64,000 nt of DNA from contig NZ_AP023355.1 of assembly GCF_016865425.1 (NCBI RefSeq), positions 6,570,198 to 6,634,197 on the forward strand, in the 5' to 3' direction. Source of the DNA: Actinocatenispora thailandica. Lineage in GTDB: Bacteria; Actinomycetota; Actinomycetes; Mycobacteriales; Micromonosporaceae. The position numbers and the translations under genes are program-made. The notes under the pieces are model-generated. The model worked only from the letters and a program-made list of their open reading frames with translations. It ran no database searches and was not told the DNA's origin. Positions 35,103 to 44,160 of the stretch are shown in pieces. Each line of letters opens with the position of its first letter. Positions within the stretch are counted from its first letter, which is position 1.

Positions 35103-35734
35103 TCGCCGAAGACCTGCTGCTGCTGCGCGACGGGCTGATCCGGATCCTCACCGACACCGGCCACCAGGTCGTCGCCGCCGTCGACAACGGGCCCGACCTG
35201 GAGCGCGCGGTCGCCGAGCACCGGCCCGACCTGTCGATCGTGGACGTCCGGCTGCCGCCCGGGTTCCGGGACGAGGGGCTGCGGGCAGCGCTGGCGATCC
35301 GGGCCGAACACCCGGGCGCCCCGGTGCTGATCCTCTCCCAGTACGTGGAGCGCAGCTACGCCGCCGACCTGCTCGCCGACGGGGACGGCGCGGTCGGCTA
35401 CCTGCTGAAGGACCGGGTCACCTCGCTGGACGACTTCCTCGACGCGATCGACCGGGTCGCCGCCGGCGGCACCGCGATGGACCCGGAGGTGGTGCGGCAG
35501 CTGTTCGCCCGCAACACCCGGGACCGCGGCGTCGCGGCGCTGACCGTACGGGAGCGGGAGGTGCTGGGGCTGGTCGCGGAGGGCCTGTCGAACTCGGCGA
35601 TCTGCGCCGCGCTGTCCCTCGCCGCGGTCTCGGTCGAGAAGCACATCACGAACATCCTGACCAAACTCGACCTGCCGCCGGACGCCGACAGCCACCGCCG
35701 GGTCCGCGCCGTCCTCGCCTACCTGAACGGCTGA
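35090..35734 (+). CDS. LuxR/NarL-family response regulator
   Basis: A 214-residue regulator. The receiver domain begins MRIVIAEDLLLLRDG with the acidic pocket at E7-D8 and phospho-acceptor D52 in SIVDVRLPPG; the conserved Lys is in YLLKDRV. The C-terminal LuxR HTH is LTVREREVLGLVAEGLSNSAI, then VSVEKHITNILTKL. It overlaps the kinase 3' end, so it is its cognate partner, and it likely regulates the upstream ABC genes. Confidence 0.93.
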   Translation: MRIVIAEDLLLLRDGLIRILTDTGHQVVAAVDNGPDLERAVAEHRPDLSIVDVRLPPGFRDEGLRAALAIRAEHPGAPVLILSQYVERSYAADLLADGDGAVGYLLKDRVTSLDDFLDAIDRVAAGGTAMDPEVVRQLFARNTRDRGVAALTVREREVLGLVAEGLSNSAICAALSLAAVSVEKHITNILTKLDLPPDADSHRRVRAVLAYLNG

Positions 35735-35821
35735 GCCGCCGCGCCCGGGAACCGGGCCGTCCTGCCGAGCCAGGCCCGCCGAGGGCAGACCGCCGGGCCC
35801 AGGGCAAACCGTCCCGCCGAG

Positions 35822-38199
35822 TCAGGGCCACAGCTGGTAGATCGCGGCCGGGCCGTCGGTGTGCTGCAACCGGGCGTACCGGCCCAGCCGGGCCGCGACC
35901 GGGCCGGCACGGCGGTCCGCGAACAGCCACCGCACCCGGTAGCGGTGGCGCAGCTCGGCGAGGGTGGCGGCATCCGGCGCGGCGAATGCCCGCTCGTCGA
36001 GCGCGAACAGCGCCGGGTCGGCGAACGGCTGCCGCGGGTACGAGTGCCCGTGCCGGCCGTGCGCCGCCACCGCGGCGTCGGTGTACCCCCAGCTTTCCAC
36101 CAGCGTCCGGTGCCCACCGAAGCCGGACACCCAGAACGCCCGACTGTCGCAGTACGGCCGGGTGACGAGGCGCAGGCAGTGCACGTTCGTGGCGACGACG
36201 TCGGTCGGCCCGGCGTGAGCGTCCAGCCACCGGGCGGCCCGGATCTCGGCCGCGGTGACCGGCCGGCTGCCGGCTTTCGGCGCCGGTACCCCGGTCACCA
36301 CCCGGGCGGCGCGCGGCAGCACCCCGATCGCCCCGGCGCCGAGGCTCGCCCCGAGCAGCACCGCCACCGCCACCGGCACCCCGGCGCCACGCAGCCGGAC
36401 GCCGCGCCACCCCGCGCCGGGCCGGCCGGCGCCGCGCAACCGGGCACCGGGCAACCGGGCGCCGCCCGGCCGGTACCGGCACGCCAGCCACCAGCCGACC
36501 ACCAGCGCCGCGGCGACGGCCAGCGCGACGAGTACCGGCCCGGCCAGGCCCGCCGCCCAACCCCGGTACGTCGACGCCGGCCCCGGTCCGTGCCGACCGG
36601 CCACCAGCCGCAGCACGCCGGCCAATACCAGCCCGGCCGCGCCCGCCGCCAGCACCGGCCGCCAGTACCGTTCGGTCGCCGCGACCGGCAGCAGCAACAC
36701 CGTCAGCAGCGCCGCGAACGGCAGCACCGGCAGGAGGAAGTACGCCTGGCTGTCGGACGGGTGGAACAGCGACCACATCGCGCCGGTACCGGCGACGGTG
36801 GCGCCGGCGAGCAGCCACACCGCCGGGTCGGTACGGCCGGGGCGGCGGCCCAGGGTGGCGAGGCCGACCAGCCGCGGCGACTGCAGCAGCAGCCACCAGC
36901 CGACGATGCCGAGCGCGAACAGCCAGCCCTTCGTCCCGGCGGTCGCGAGTCCCGGCGGCAGCGGGCCGGGGGCGGTCGGCGCGTGCGGCGCGATGGTGTG
37001 CGCGTACGGCGCGATCCACTGCAACTCGCTCAACGCCTGCGGCGACAGGCCGCCGGCGCCACCGCCGACGAACACCGCGAGGCCGGCGCCCAGCGCCGCG
37101 ACCAGCACGCCGAGCGCCAGCAGCGCCCGCCGGCCGACCGTACGGGTGACGACGAACCGCGCCACCGACGCGACCGCCACCCCGGCGATGAGTACCGGCA
37201 GGCCGCTCGCCTTGGCGCCGGCGCAGGCCAGCGCCAGCGGCCCGACCAGAAACCAGCCGCGGCCGAGCGGCCGGTCCCGGACCAGCTCCACGCACAGCGC
37301 GGTGAGCAGGATCAGGAACGGGAGCAGGTAGGTCTCCGACGGGCTGAGCAGCGACACCGGCGAACCGCCCGGCACCGCGGCCGGGCCGCCGGGCAGTAGC
37401 GGCCGAGCCAGCACCGCCACCCCGGCGGTCACCGGGCCGGCCCACCAGCGGCCGGCCACCTGCCGGGCCAGCGCCGCGACCACCAGCACCGTCACCAGCA
37501 GGATCGGGCCCAACCACAACCTGAACAGCACGACGGCGGGATCGATCCCGGTGAGCATGCTGGCCGCGGCGAGGTGCCCGTCGGACAGGTAGTGGTAGCG
37601 CAGCAGCTCCCCGCGACCTGCGGCACCCGGAACGGCATCGAGCGGGTCAGCTCGTGCACCAGGCCGAGATGGTAGAGCAGGTCCGGGTAGTAGTTCGCGG
37701 TCACCGGCGGCAGCGGTACGTGCGCCCACTCGCCGGTGGCCCAGGCGATCGCGCCGACACACACCGCGGCGACGCCCCACGACCAGGCCACCGGCAGCGG
37801 TCGCGGCGCGGCGATCCGCCAGCACCGGCGCAGCCGCGGTACGGCGAGGAACGGCGCCACCGCGAGCACCGGCCACAACCACAGCAGCGGTGCCAGCCCG
37901 GTCGCGGCGGCGACCGCCCAGGCGACCAGCTCCACCAGCAGCCCGGTCACCGCGCCGTACCCCAGATCCTCCGGCAGGTTCCCGGTACTGCCGCGCAGCG
38001 CCCGGTGCAGCAGGGTGCCGGGCAGCAGCACGGCGAGCAGCCAGTACGCCCCGTAGCGGGCGATCGCGGCGGCCGGGGTGCCGGTGCCGGCGAGCGCGGC
38101 GACGAGCGCGACCGCGACCAGCGCCCACGGCGCCGCGCGCAGGATCGTACGGTCCGAGACGGGGCGGCGGGCCGGCGCCCCGACGGCGGTCACGGTCAC
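35822..38199 (-). CDS. Polytopic GT-C-like membrane protein (frame broken at 37609)
   Basis: A large membrane protein of the glycosyltransferase-39-like or mannosyltransferase type. The N-terminal part, from GTG 38199 (TVTAVGAPARRPVSDRTILR), includes the loop ANYYPDLLYHLGLVHELTRS. The remaining spans and a C-terminal soluble domain (LARYARLQHTDGPAAIYQLWP) are in another frame. Adding one base at CCCC 37609-37612 restores FRVPQVAGELLRYHYLSDG and gives 792 residues. It is coupled to the GT2 gene upstream by GTGA, so it probably takes the lipid-linked sugar made by that enzyme and modifies a surface glycan or protein. The substrate is inferred. Confidence 0.75.
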
Positions 38200-39152
38200 G
38201 CGGAGGTCGTCTCCTCGACCCGGGCGGCGGCGGTGTCGGTGCCGATGTGGTAGGTCGGCCGCGCCTGCACCGTCGAATAGATCCGCGCCACGTACTCGCC
38301 GAGCAGGCCCAGGCAGGTCAGCTGCAACCCGCCGAGGAACAGCACCGCGACGAACAGCGACGTCCAGCCGGGCACCGTCCAGCCGGCGACGTACCCGACG
38401 ACACCGAACCCGATCATGACCAGGCAGCAGCAGAAGCTGATCAGGCCGAGCCAGGTGGCGAGCCGCAGCGGCGCGGCGGAGAAGTTCGTGACGCTGTCCA
38501 GCGCGAGCCGGACCATCCGGCCCAGCGGGTACTTCGTGGTGCCGGCGACCCGCTCGGCCCGCACGTAACTCACCGTACCGCTGGGGAATCCCAGTGCGGG
38601 CACCAGCAGCCGGTACACCGGCTGGTGGTCGGGCAGCGCGAGCAGCGCATCCACCGCGGTGCGGCTCAACAGCCGGAAGTCGCCCGCGTCGCGCGGCACC
38701 CAGGAGCCGACCAACCGCCGCATCAGCCGGTAGTACGCGGCGGCCGTGCGCCGCTTGAAGACGGTGTCGGTGGCCCGGTCGGCGCGCACCCCGTAGACGA
38801 CGTCGAGGTGGTCGCGGCGGGCGAGCGCCAGCATCTCGCCGATCTTCTCCGGCGGGTCCTGCAGGTCGGCGTCGATGCTCACCACGTAGCGCCCGCGGGC
38901 CCGGGTCAGGCCGGCGGTCAGCGCCGCCTGGTGCCCGGCGTTGCGGCGCAACCGGATCAGCCGCAGCTGCGGCCAGTCCGCGCGCAGCCCGTCGACGAGT
39001 TGCGCGGTGTCGTCGGCGCTGCCGTCGTCGACCGCGACGACCTCGTAGTCGGCGGTGATCGCATCCAACGCGGGCCGCAGCCGGGCGGTGAGCGGCGCGA
39101 TCGCGTCCTGCTCGTTGTACATCGGGATGACGACCGACAGCAGCGGAGCCAT
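38196..39152 (-). CDS. Glycosyltransferase family 2 (polyprenyl-phosphate sugar transferase)
   Basis: A 318-residue enzyme of the DPM1/GtrB/ArnC type: SVVIPMYNEQDAI at the start, VDDGSADDT (41-49), the DAD motif SIDADLQDP (92-100) for metal and nucleotide-sugar binding, a Q/H-x-P-type acceptor region, and two C-terminal membrane spans (about 240-262 and 272-295). It transfers a sugar from an NDP-sugar to polyprenyl phosphate on the cytoplasmic face. Its stop overlaps the GT-C-like gene, which probably uses the product outside. ATG 39152. Confidence 0.92.
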   Translation of the reverse strand: MAPLLSVVIPMYNEQDAIAPLTARLRPALDAITADYEVVAVDDGSADDTAQLVDGLRADWPQLRLIRLRRNAGHQAALTAGLTRARGRYVVSIDADLQDPPEKIGEMLALARRDHLDVVYGVRADRATDTVFKRRTAAAYYRLMRRLVGSWVPRDAGDFRLLSRTAVDALLALPDHQPVYRLLVPALGFPSGTVSYVRAERVAGTTKYPLGRMVRLALDSVTNFSAAPLRLATWLGLISFCCCLVMIGFGVVGYVAGWTVPGWTSLFVAVLFLGGLQLTCLGLLGEYVARIYSTVQARPTYHIGTDTAAARVEETTSA

Positions 39153-39425
39153 GCGCTTTCCCTTGTCCCGTAGTCACCTCCGGGCGGTACCGAGGTGCTC
39201 GGTGCCGAGGGTGACCGTCCTGGACCGCGGCGCGGGCATCACCCCGGGGCCGCAGCTTCGGACCGATCGTAACCACGGCCCGGAGCCCACAACGGCGCTG
39301 CGACAGGCAATTCCGGCGGCGTTCATCGAGCGCGACCCGTGGTTCAACCGACGTTCACAGGGCAAGCGCAGAGTAAGAATCCTCTGTCCCGAGTCAGGAC
39401 CGCTGCCAGACCGGCTCTTTACCGG

Positions 39426-40652
39426 TCAGAGTCGCGGTTTCAGCCGCTTCGCGCGGGATTCCAGGTAGCGTTGCTCGGCCCGGCTCGCGGTGGCCCGCGC
39501 CGCCCGCCGGTAGTGGTCGTACGCGCCGGCGAGGTCACCGCTGCGCTCCAACAGATGCGCCCGCACCGACAGCAACCGGTGATGCGCCGCCATCCTGCCG
39601 TCATCGTCCAATGTAGACAGAAGGTCGAGCCCGGCGGCCGGACCGTCCAGCTCGGCGACCGCGATCGCCCGGTTCAGGGTGACCATCGGGTTCGGCGCGA
39701 TCCGGCTCAGGATCAGGTACAGCGCGGCCACCTGCCGCCAGTCGGTCCGCTCCGCGGTGGCCGCATCGGCGTGCGTCGCCGCGATCGCCGCCTGCAACTG
39801 GTACGGCCCGAGCGCCGGACCGGCCAGCGCCGCCTTGGCCAGCTCGGTACCCTCGTCGATCAGGCCCCGGTCCCAGCGGCTCCGGTCCTGCTCGGCCAGC
39901 GGCACCAGGTCGCCGGTGGCGGTGGTCCGTGCCGCGCGCCGGGCGTGGGTGAGCAGCATCAGCGCGAGCAGCCCGGTCACCTCGTCGTCATCGGGCAGCT
40001 GCGCGTGCACCAGCCGGGCCAGCCGGATCGCCTCGTACGCCAGGTCGGCCCGGTCCAGGTCGGCACCCGACGACGCGGTGTACCCCTCGTTGAAGATCAG
40101 GTAGAGCACGTGCAGCACGACCCGCAACCGCTCGGCCAGCTCGGCGTCCGCGGGCAGCCGGAACTCGCTACCGGCGGCCCGGATCCGCTGCTTGGCGCGG
40201 CTGATCCGGGCCGCCATGGTGGCCTCCGGTACCAGGAACGCCCGGGCGATCTCCGCCGTCGTCAGGCCGCCCACCGCGCGCAGCGTCAGCGCGGTCTGCG
40301 ACGCCGGTGTCAACGTCGGATGGCAGCACAGGAACAGCAGCACCAGCGTGTCGTCGGTGTCCGGCACGTCGGCCGGCACCACCTCGGCGGCGAGCGCCGC
40401 CTCGCGTTCCCGGCGCGCGCGGTCGCTGCGGACCTGATCGATCAGCCGGCGCGACGCCACCGTCACCAGCCAGCCGCGCGGATTGTCCGGGACCCCCTCC
40501 ACCGGCCACTGCGTCGCCGCCGCGAGGACCGCCTCCTGCACGGCGTCCTCGCAGCCGTCGAACCGCCCGTACCGGCGCAGCAGGGCGCCGAGGACCTGCG
40601 GCGTCAGCGCCCGCAGCAGGTCCCCGACGGGGTTGTTCCGCGGCGCCGTCAT
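39426..40652 (-). CDS. ECF sigma factor of the ECF42/DGPF-associated type
   Basis: A 408-residue sigma factor, much longer than standard ECFs. Sigma region 2 is GRFDGCEDAVQEAVLAAATQWP and PRGWLVTVASRRLIDQVRSD; region 4 is LTLRAVGGLTTAEIARAFLVPEATMAARISRAKQRIR. The C-terminal half (about 200-408) is the helical TPR-like extension (YLIFNEGYTASSG, APNPMVTLNRAIAVAELDGP) known from this ECF group. Its ATG overlaps the stop of the DGPF/YCII gene by ATGA. There is no anti-sigma factor; control is thought to come through the extension and the DGPF protein. Confidence 0.92.
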   Translation of the reverse strand: MTAPRNNPVGDLLRALTPQVLGALLRRYGRFDGCEDAVQEAVLAAATQWPVEGVPDNPRGWLVTVASRRLIDQVRSDRARREREAALAAEVVPADVPDTDDTLVLLFLCCHPTLTPASQTALTLRAVGGLTTAEIARAFLVPEATMAARISRAKQRIRAAGSEFRLPADAELAERLRVVLHVLYLIFNEGYTASSGADLDRADLAYEAIRLARLVHAQLPDDDEVTGLLALMLLTHARRAARTTATGDLVPLAEQDRSRWDRGLIDEGTELAKAALAGPALGPYQLQAAIAATHADAATAERTDWRQVAALYLILSRIAPNPMVTLNRAIAVAELDGPAAGLDLLSTLDDDGRMAAHHRLLSVRAHLLERSGDLAGAYDHYRRAARATASRAEQRYLESRAKRLKPRL

Positions 40653-41020
40653 CCCTCCAACGGTCCGTCCGCGAACATCACCTGGCGCACCTCGACGCCG
40701 AGCCCCTCGATCGCCGCGTCCGGCACCATCGCCGCCAGCTCGATCGCCCGCTCCTTGTTCTCGCAGTCGACCAGGTAGAAGCCGCCCAGGAACTCCTTCG
40801 CCTCCAGGAAGGGCCCGTCGGTCACCACCGGCTGGCCGTCGCGCACCCGGACGACCGCCGCCTGCGACGGGTCGACCAGCGCCTGCGTGGTGATCAGCTC
40901 ACCGGACTCCTTCACCGCGGCCAGCAGCGCGGCGTGCCCGGTACCGATCGCCTCCTTCTCCTCGTCGGTCAGCGCGTCCAGCACGGCCGGGTTGATGTGC
41001 ATGGAGATCAGGAACTGCAT
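40649..41020 (-). CDS. YCII/DGPF-domain protein
   Basis: A 123-residue ferredoxin-like-fold protein with the eponymous motif VTDGPFLEAKEFLGGFYLVDC, and IPDAAIEGLGVEVRQV-like ending. It belongs to the YCII-related DGPF family that is almost always beside ECF42-type sigma factors. It is translationally coupled to the sigma gene that follows. ATG 41020 was chosen over upstream 41116 because the conserved sequence starts at MQFLISMHI. Biochemical role unknown. Confidence 0.92.
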   Translation of the reverse strand: MQFLISMHINPAVLDALTDEEKEAIGTGHAALLAAVKESGELITTQALVDPSQAAVVRVRDGQPVVTDGPFLEAKEFLGGFYLVDCENKERAIELAAMVPDAAIEGLGVEVRQVMFADGPLEG

Positions 41021-41201
41021 GTCGTACTCCTCGGGTCGGCGCCCCTTCGCCGGGGCGTTCGACGGTAGGTCGGAGCCGACCCGCCCGTCTTGACATCCCC
41101 GGCAGAACTTTTCCACGAAACCGCCACCGGCACCGTGTCAAGAACCGCCCCGCCGCTCCGACCACCCTGCGCAAGGTCACGTACCGAGGAGGTTTCGAAC
41201 G

Positions 41202-42668
41202 ATGCGAGCGAACCGGGCCTGGCTGGGGCTGGTGGTACTGATGCTGCCGACGATGTTCGTCGCGATGGATCTGACCGCGTTGTTCCTCGCGCTGCCGCGG
41301 CTGTCCGCCGACCTGGGCGCCAGCAGCGTCCAGCAGCTGTGGATCAGCGACGCGTACGGCTTCCTGGTGGCCGGCCTGGTCATCACGATGGGTACCCTCG
41401 GCGACCGGATCGGCCGGCGGCGGCTGCTGACCATCGGCGGCGCCGCGTTCGCCGTGCTGTCGGTCGTCGCCGCGTTCTCCGTCGACCCGGTCATGCTGAT
41501 CGTGGTCCGCGCGCTGCTCGGCGTCGCCGGCGCCACCCTCGCCCCGTCGACCCTGGCGCTGATCAGCAACATGTTCACCGACCCCGGGCAGCGCGGCCGC
41601 GCCATCGCGACCTGGGCGACCTGCCAGTTCGCCGGCGGCGCGCTCGGGCCGGTCCTCGCCGGCCTGCTGCTCCAGCACTTCTGGTGGGGTTCGGTGTTCC
41701 TGGCCGCGGTACCGGCGATGGCGCTCGTCGCGATCGCCGGCCCGGTACTGCTGCCGGAGTTTCGCGGCGACGGCGCCGGCCGGTTGGATCCGGCCAGCGT
41801 GCTGCTGTCGCTGGTGGCGGTGCTGTCCGTGGTGTACGGCATCAAGCAGTTGACGCTCGGCGGCTCGGTGCTGGCGCCCGCGGTGGCGCTGGTGATCGGC
41901 GCGGCGGTCGGCACGCTGTTCGTCCGCCGGCAACTGCGACTGCGCACGCCGCTGCTGGACCTGCGGTTGCTGCGTACCGGCCCGTTCACCGCGGTCATCC
42001 TCGGGCTGCTGTTCGCCGGCGTCGCGATGGCCGGCACCGGCCTGCTCGTCACCCAGTACCTGCAGGGCGTGCTCGGATTCTCGCCGGCCGCCGCGGCGGT
42101 GCTGTGCGCCCCGATGGGGGTCGGCTGCGCGGTCGGCACCATCACCGCGCCGGCACTGACCCGTCGGCTGCCCCAGCCGACCGCGATCGCCGCCGGGCTG
42201 GCCGGTTCGGCGCTGGGCAGCCTGCTGCTGGTCGGCGCGCACGGCGGCGCCGCGCTGCCGCTGGTGATGGCCGGCACCGGGATACTCGGGCTCGGCACCG
42301 GACCGCTGTTCGCGCTGGGCACCGGGCTGGTGCTCGGGTCGGTACCACCGGCGCGGGCCGGCTCCGCGGCGTCGATGTCGGAGACCGCCAACTACCTCGG
42401 CGGATCGCTCGGCCTGGCGTTGCTCGGCGTGCTGGGCACGGTCGTCTACCAGATGCGGATGGGCGGCCGGTCCGACTCGCTGGCCGGGGCCCTCGCCGCC
42501 AGCCGGCAGCTGCCCGGCGACCGCGGCGCGGTCCTGCTGCACGCCGCGCGGCTGGCGTTCACCGGCAGCGTGCACGTCACCGGTGCGGTGGCCGCCGGGT
42601 TGTTCGGTGCGCTGGCCGTTCTGATCCTGGTGTTGCGGCCGGGGCGGGGGGCGCCGGGGTCGGGGTGA
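41202..42668 (+). CDS. MFS transporter, 14-span drug-efflux type (SmvA/QacA-like)
   Basis: A 488-residue DHA2-family exporter. The first span is LGLVVLMLPTMFVAMDLTALFLALP with the conserved membrane Asp, then WISDAYGFLVAGLVITMGTLGDRIGRRR (motif A) and RALLGVAGATLAPSTLALISNMF (motif C-like). About 14 spans. It resembles SmvA/LfrA-type efflux of cationic antiseptics and dyes. A strong GGAGG precedes ATG 41202. It is divergent from the ECF42 unit with 180 bases between. Substrate inferred from family only. Confidence 0.9.
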   Translation: MRANRAWLGLVVLMLPTMFVAMDLTALFLALPRLSADLGASSVQQLWISDAYGFLVAGLVITMGTLGDRIGRRRLLTIGGAAFAVLSVVAAFSVDPVMLIVVRALLGVAGATLAPSTLALISNMFTDPGQRGRAIATWATCQFAGGALGPVLAGLLLQHFWWGSVFLAAVPAMALVAIAGPVLLPEFRGDGAGRLDPASVLLSLVAVLSVVYGIKQLTLGGSVLAPAVALVIGAAVGTLFVRRQLRLRTPLLDLRLLRTGPFTAVILGLLFAGVAMAGTGLLVTQYLQGVLGFSPAAAAVLCAPMGVGCAVGTITAPALTRRLPQPTAIAAGLAGSALGSLLLVGAHGGAALPLVMAGTGILGLGTGPLFALGTGLVLGSVPPARAGSAASMSETANYLGGSLGLALLGVLGTVVYQMRMGGRSDSLAGALAASRQLPGDRGAVLLHAARLAFTGSVHVTGAVAAGLFGALAVLILVLRPGRGAPGSG

Positions 42669-42810
42669 CGCCGCCCGGGTCCGCGCCCGGGTCCGCGCCC
42701 GGGTCCGCGCCCGGTTCGCGCCGGGTTCGCGTCGGGTTCGCGCGGGTTCGCGTCGGGTTCGCCCGGCTCGCGTGGGGTTCGCGTCGGGTTCGCGTCGGGT
42801 TCGGGTGTGA
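42669..42810. repeat. 12-bp-type tandem repeats
   Basis: Successive units of 12 bases: first GGGTCCGCGCCC copies, then GGGTTCGCGTC/GCG-type copies. Non-coding, directly after the MFS stop. Confidence 0.7.
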
Positions 42811-42850
42811 AGGCCACCTCTGTTCGCGCTTGGACCCCGCGTGGGGGGAC

Positions 42851-42913
42851 GTGGGGAGGGGACTTCGCCCCCTCCCCACACCCCTCCCCCGCCAAGGGGG
42901 CCGTCGCCCCCTT
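42851..42913. terminator. Two consecutive GC hairpins
   Basis: GTGGGGAGGGG (42851-42861) pairs with CCCCTCCCCAC (42869-42879). AAGGGGG (42894-42900) pairs with CCCCCTT (42907-42913). Located between convergent genes, they are probable bidirectional terminators. Confidence 0.65.
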
Positions 42914-43073
42914 AGCGATCCCCCGTCGGGGTCCGGTGCCCGGGCTGGACGCCGCCTGGCCCGCCTCGGAAGTTCGGGGTCCGGTGGGCGCCGGCGGACC
43001 GTGAAGGGCGAAGCGGCGGGCGACCGGACAACACACGCCGGGCAAGGGGTGATCGCAACCCGAGCGCACAGCG

Positions 43074-43901
43074 TCAGCCGGAGGCGACCGCCACCGAGAC
43101 CGGGTCGGATGCGGCAAACTCCAGTACCAGCTCGGCGGTGCGGTGCGGGTCCTCGATGATCGGTGTGTGGCCGACGTCGGGCAGCATCTCCACCCGCGCA
43201 CCCGGTACGACGAGGTAGTCGGCCGCGGACGACGGCCGCCACCGGCGGTCCTGCGCACCGAACAGCACCAGCAGCGGCTTGCCGAGCGCCGCCAGCCGGT
43301 CCGGCAGCGCCCGCTCCGTCAGGTACTGCACCGGGTCGCGCAGCAGCGCGGCGAACACCTCGAAGCTGCTGTCCCGCAGCTCGGCCGCCAGGTCCGCGGG
43401 CAGTTCGAAGTCCGGCCGGGCGAACCCGGTGGCGGCGAACTCGCGAATCTGCTCGTCGGTCGGCGGCCACTGCGCCGGGCCGATCGCCGCGGTCTCCGGG
43501 GCGATGTAGGCGGCCATGCTCGGCCCGGTGTCGACGAGGACCAGCGCCGCCACCAGCTCGGGCCGCTGCTCGGCGAGCGCGGTGGCGACGATGCCGCCGC
43601 TGGAGTGGCCGAGCACCACGGCGCGGCCGACGCCGAGCCGGTCCAGTACGGTGCCGACCCGCCGGGCCTGGTCCGGGGTCCGGTAGCTGCCGTCGATCGG
43701 CTTGGCCGACCGGCCGCACCCGAGCAGGTCGACCCGGACGACCCGGTGGGTACCGGTGAGCAGCGGTACCAGCGCGTCCCAGGTCCGCGCCGAGGCGGCG
43801 GTGCCGTGCACCAGCAGCAGTACCGGTGCGTCGCGGGGGCCGTCCTGCTGCACGAAGATGTCGCCGTCGTCGAGCGGCAGCGTGATCTGTTCGGTGGTCA
43901 T
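43074..43901 (-). CDS. Alpha/beta hydrolase
   Basis: A 275-residue alpha/beta hydrolase: oxyanion HGTAASART near residue 32, RVDLLGCGRS, nucleophile S100 in GHSSGG, acid likely in FGAQDRRW, and His near residue 251 in VGHTPIIEDP. It belongs to the broad esterase/lactonase/haloperoxidase-like group; the substrate is unknown. ATG 43901. It is divergent from the AraC-type gene, with a short-repeat region (GATGCGCGCGGGGCC units, about 44030-44095) between them. Confidence 0.87.
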   Translation of the reverse strand: MTTEQITLPLDDGDIFVQQDGPRDAPVLLLVHGTAASARTWDALVPLLTGTHRVVRVDLLGCGRSAKPIDGSYRTPDQARRVGTVLDRLGVGRAVVLGHSSGGIVATALAEQRPELVAALVLVDTGPSMAAYIAPETAAIGPAQWPPTDEQIREFAATGFARPDFELPADLAAELRDSSFEVFAALLRDPVQYLTERALPDRLAALGKPLLVLFGAQDRRWRPSSAADYLVVPGARVEMLPDVGHTPIIEDPHRTAELVLEFAASDPVSVAVASG

Positions 43902-44160
43902 GGCTTCACGGTGGCCCGGCGCGGCCGGTACGGATTGAACGAATGTTCCCCGGCGCGGGCACCGAACGGGCCCACGGACACCAGACGCGCTCGCGTGGCC
44001 CGATGCGCACGCGGTTTCGGATACGGGGGCCCGATGCGCGCTCGGGTTCGGATGCGCGCGGGGCCGATGCGCGGGGCCGATGCGCGCGGGGCCTGGAGGT
44101 GAGGACGCCGGGGTGGCTCGGGTCGGCCGGCGCCGCGGGCGGTTCTCCTATCATGGCGGG

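Larger units (their letters stand above)
42669..43073. other. Intergenic region with short repeats and hairpins
   Basis: About 400 bases, no gene. From 42669 to about 42810 it consists of tandem copies of short GGGTCCGCGCCC and GGGTTCGCGTC-type units. It then contains two strong hairpins (42851-42913). It lies between the ends of convergent genes (MFS and alpha/beta hydrolase). Confidence 0.7.

Noticed and set aside
31950-37612. Programmed frameshifting as explanation for broken frames
   Set aside because: No slippery heptamer or common motif; the sites are in unrelated gene families and all are single-base losses in G:C runs.
42669-42810. CRISPR array
   Set aside because: Units are contiguous 12-bp repeats without unique spacers and no cas genes are nearby.
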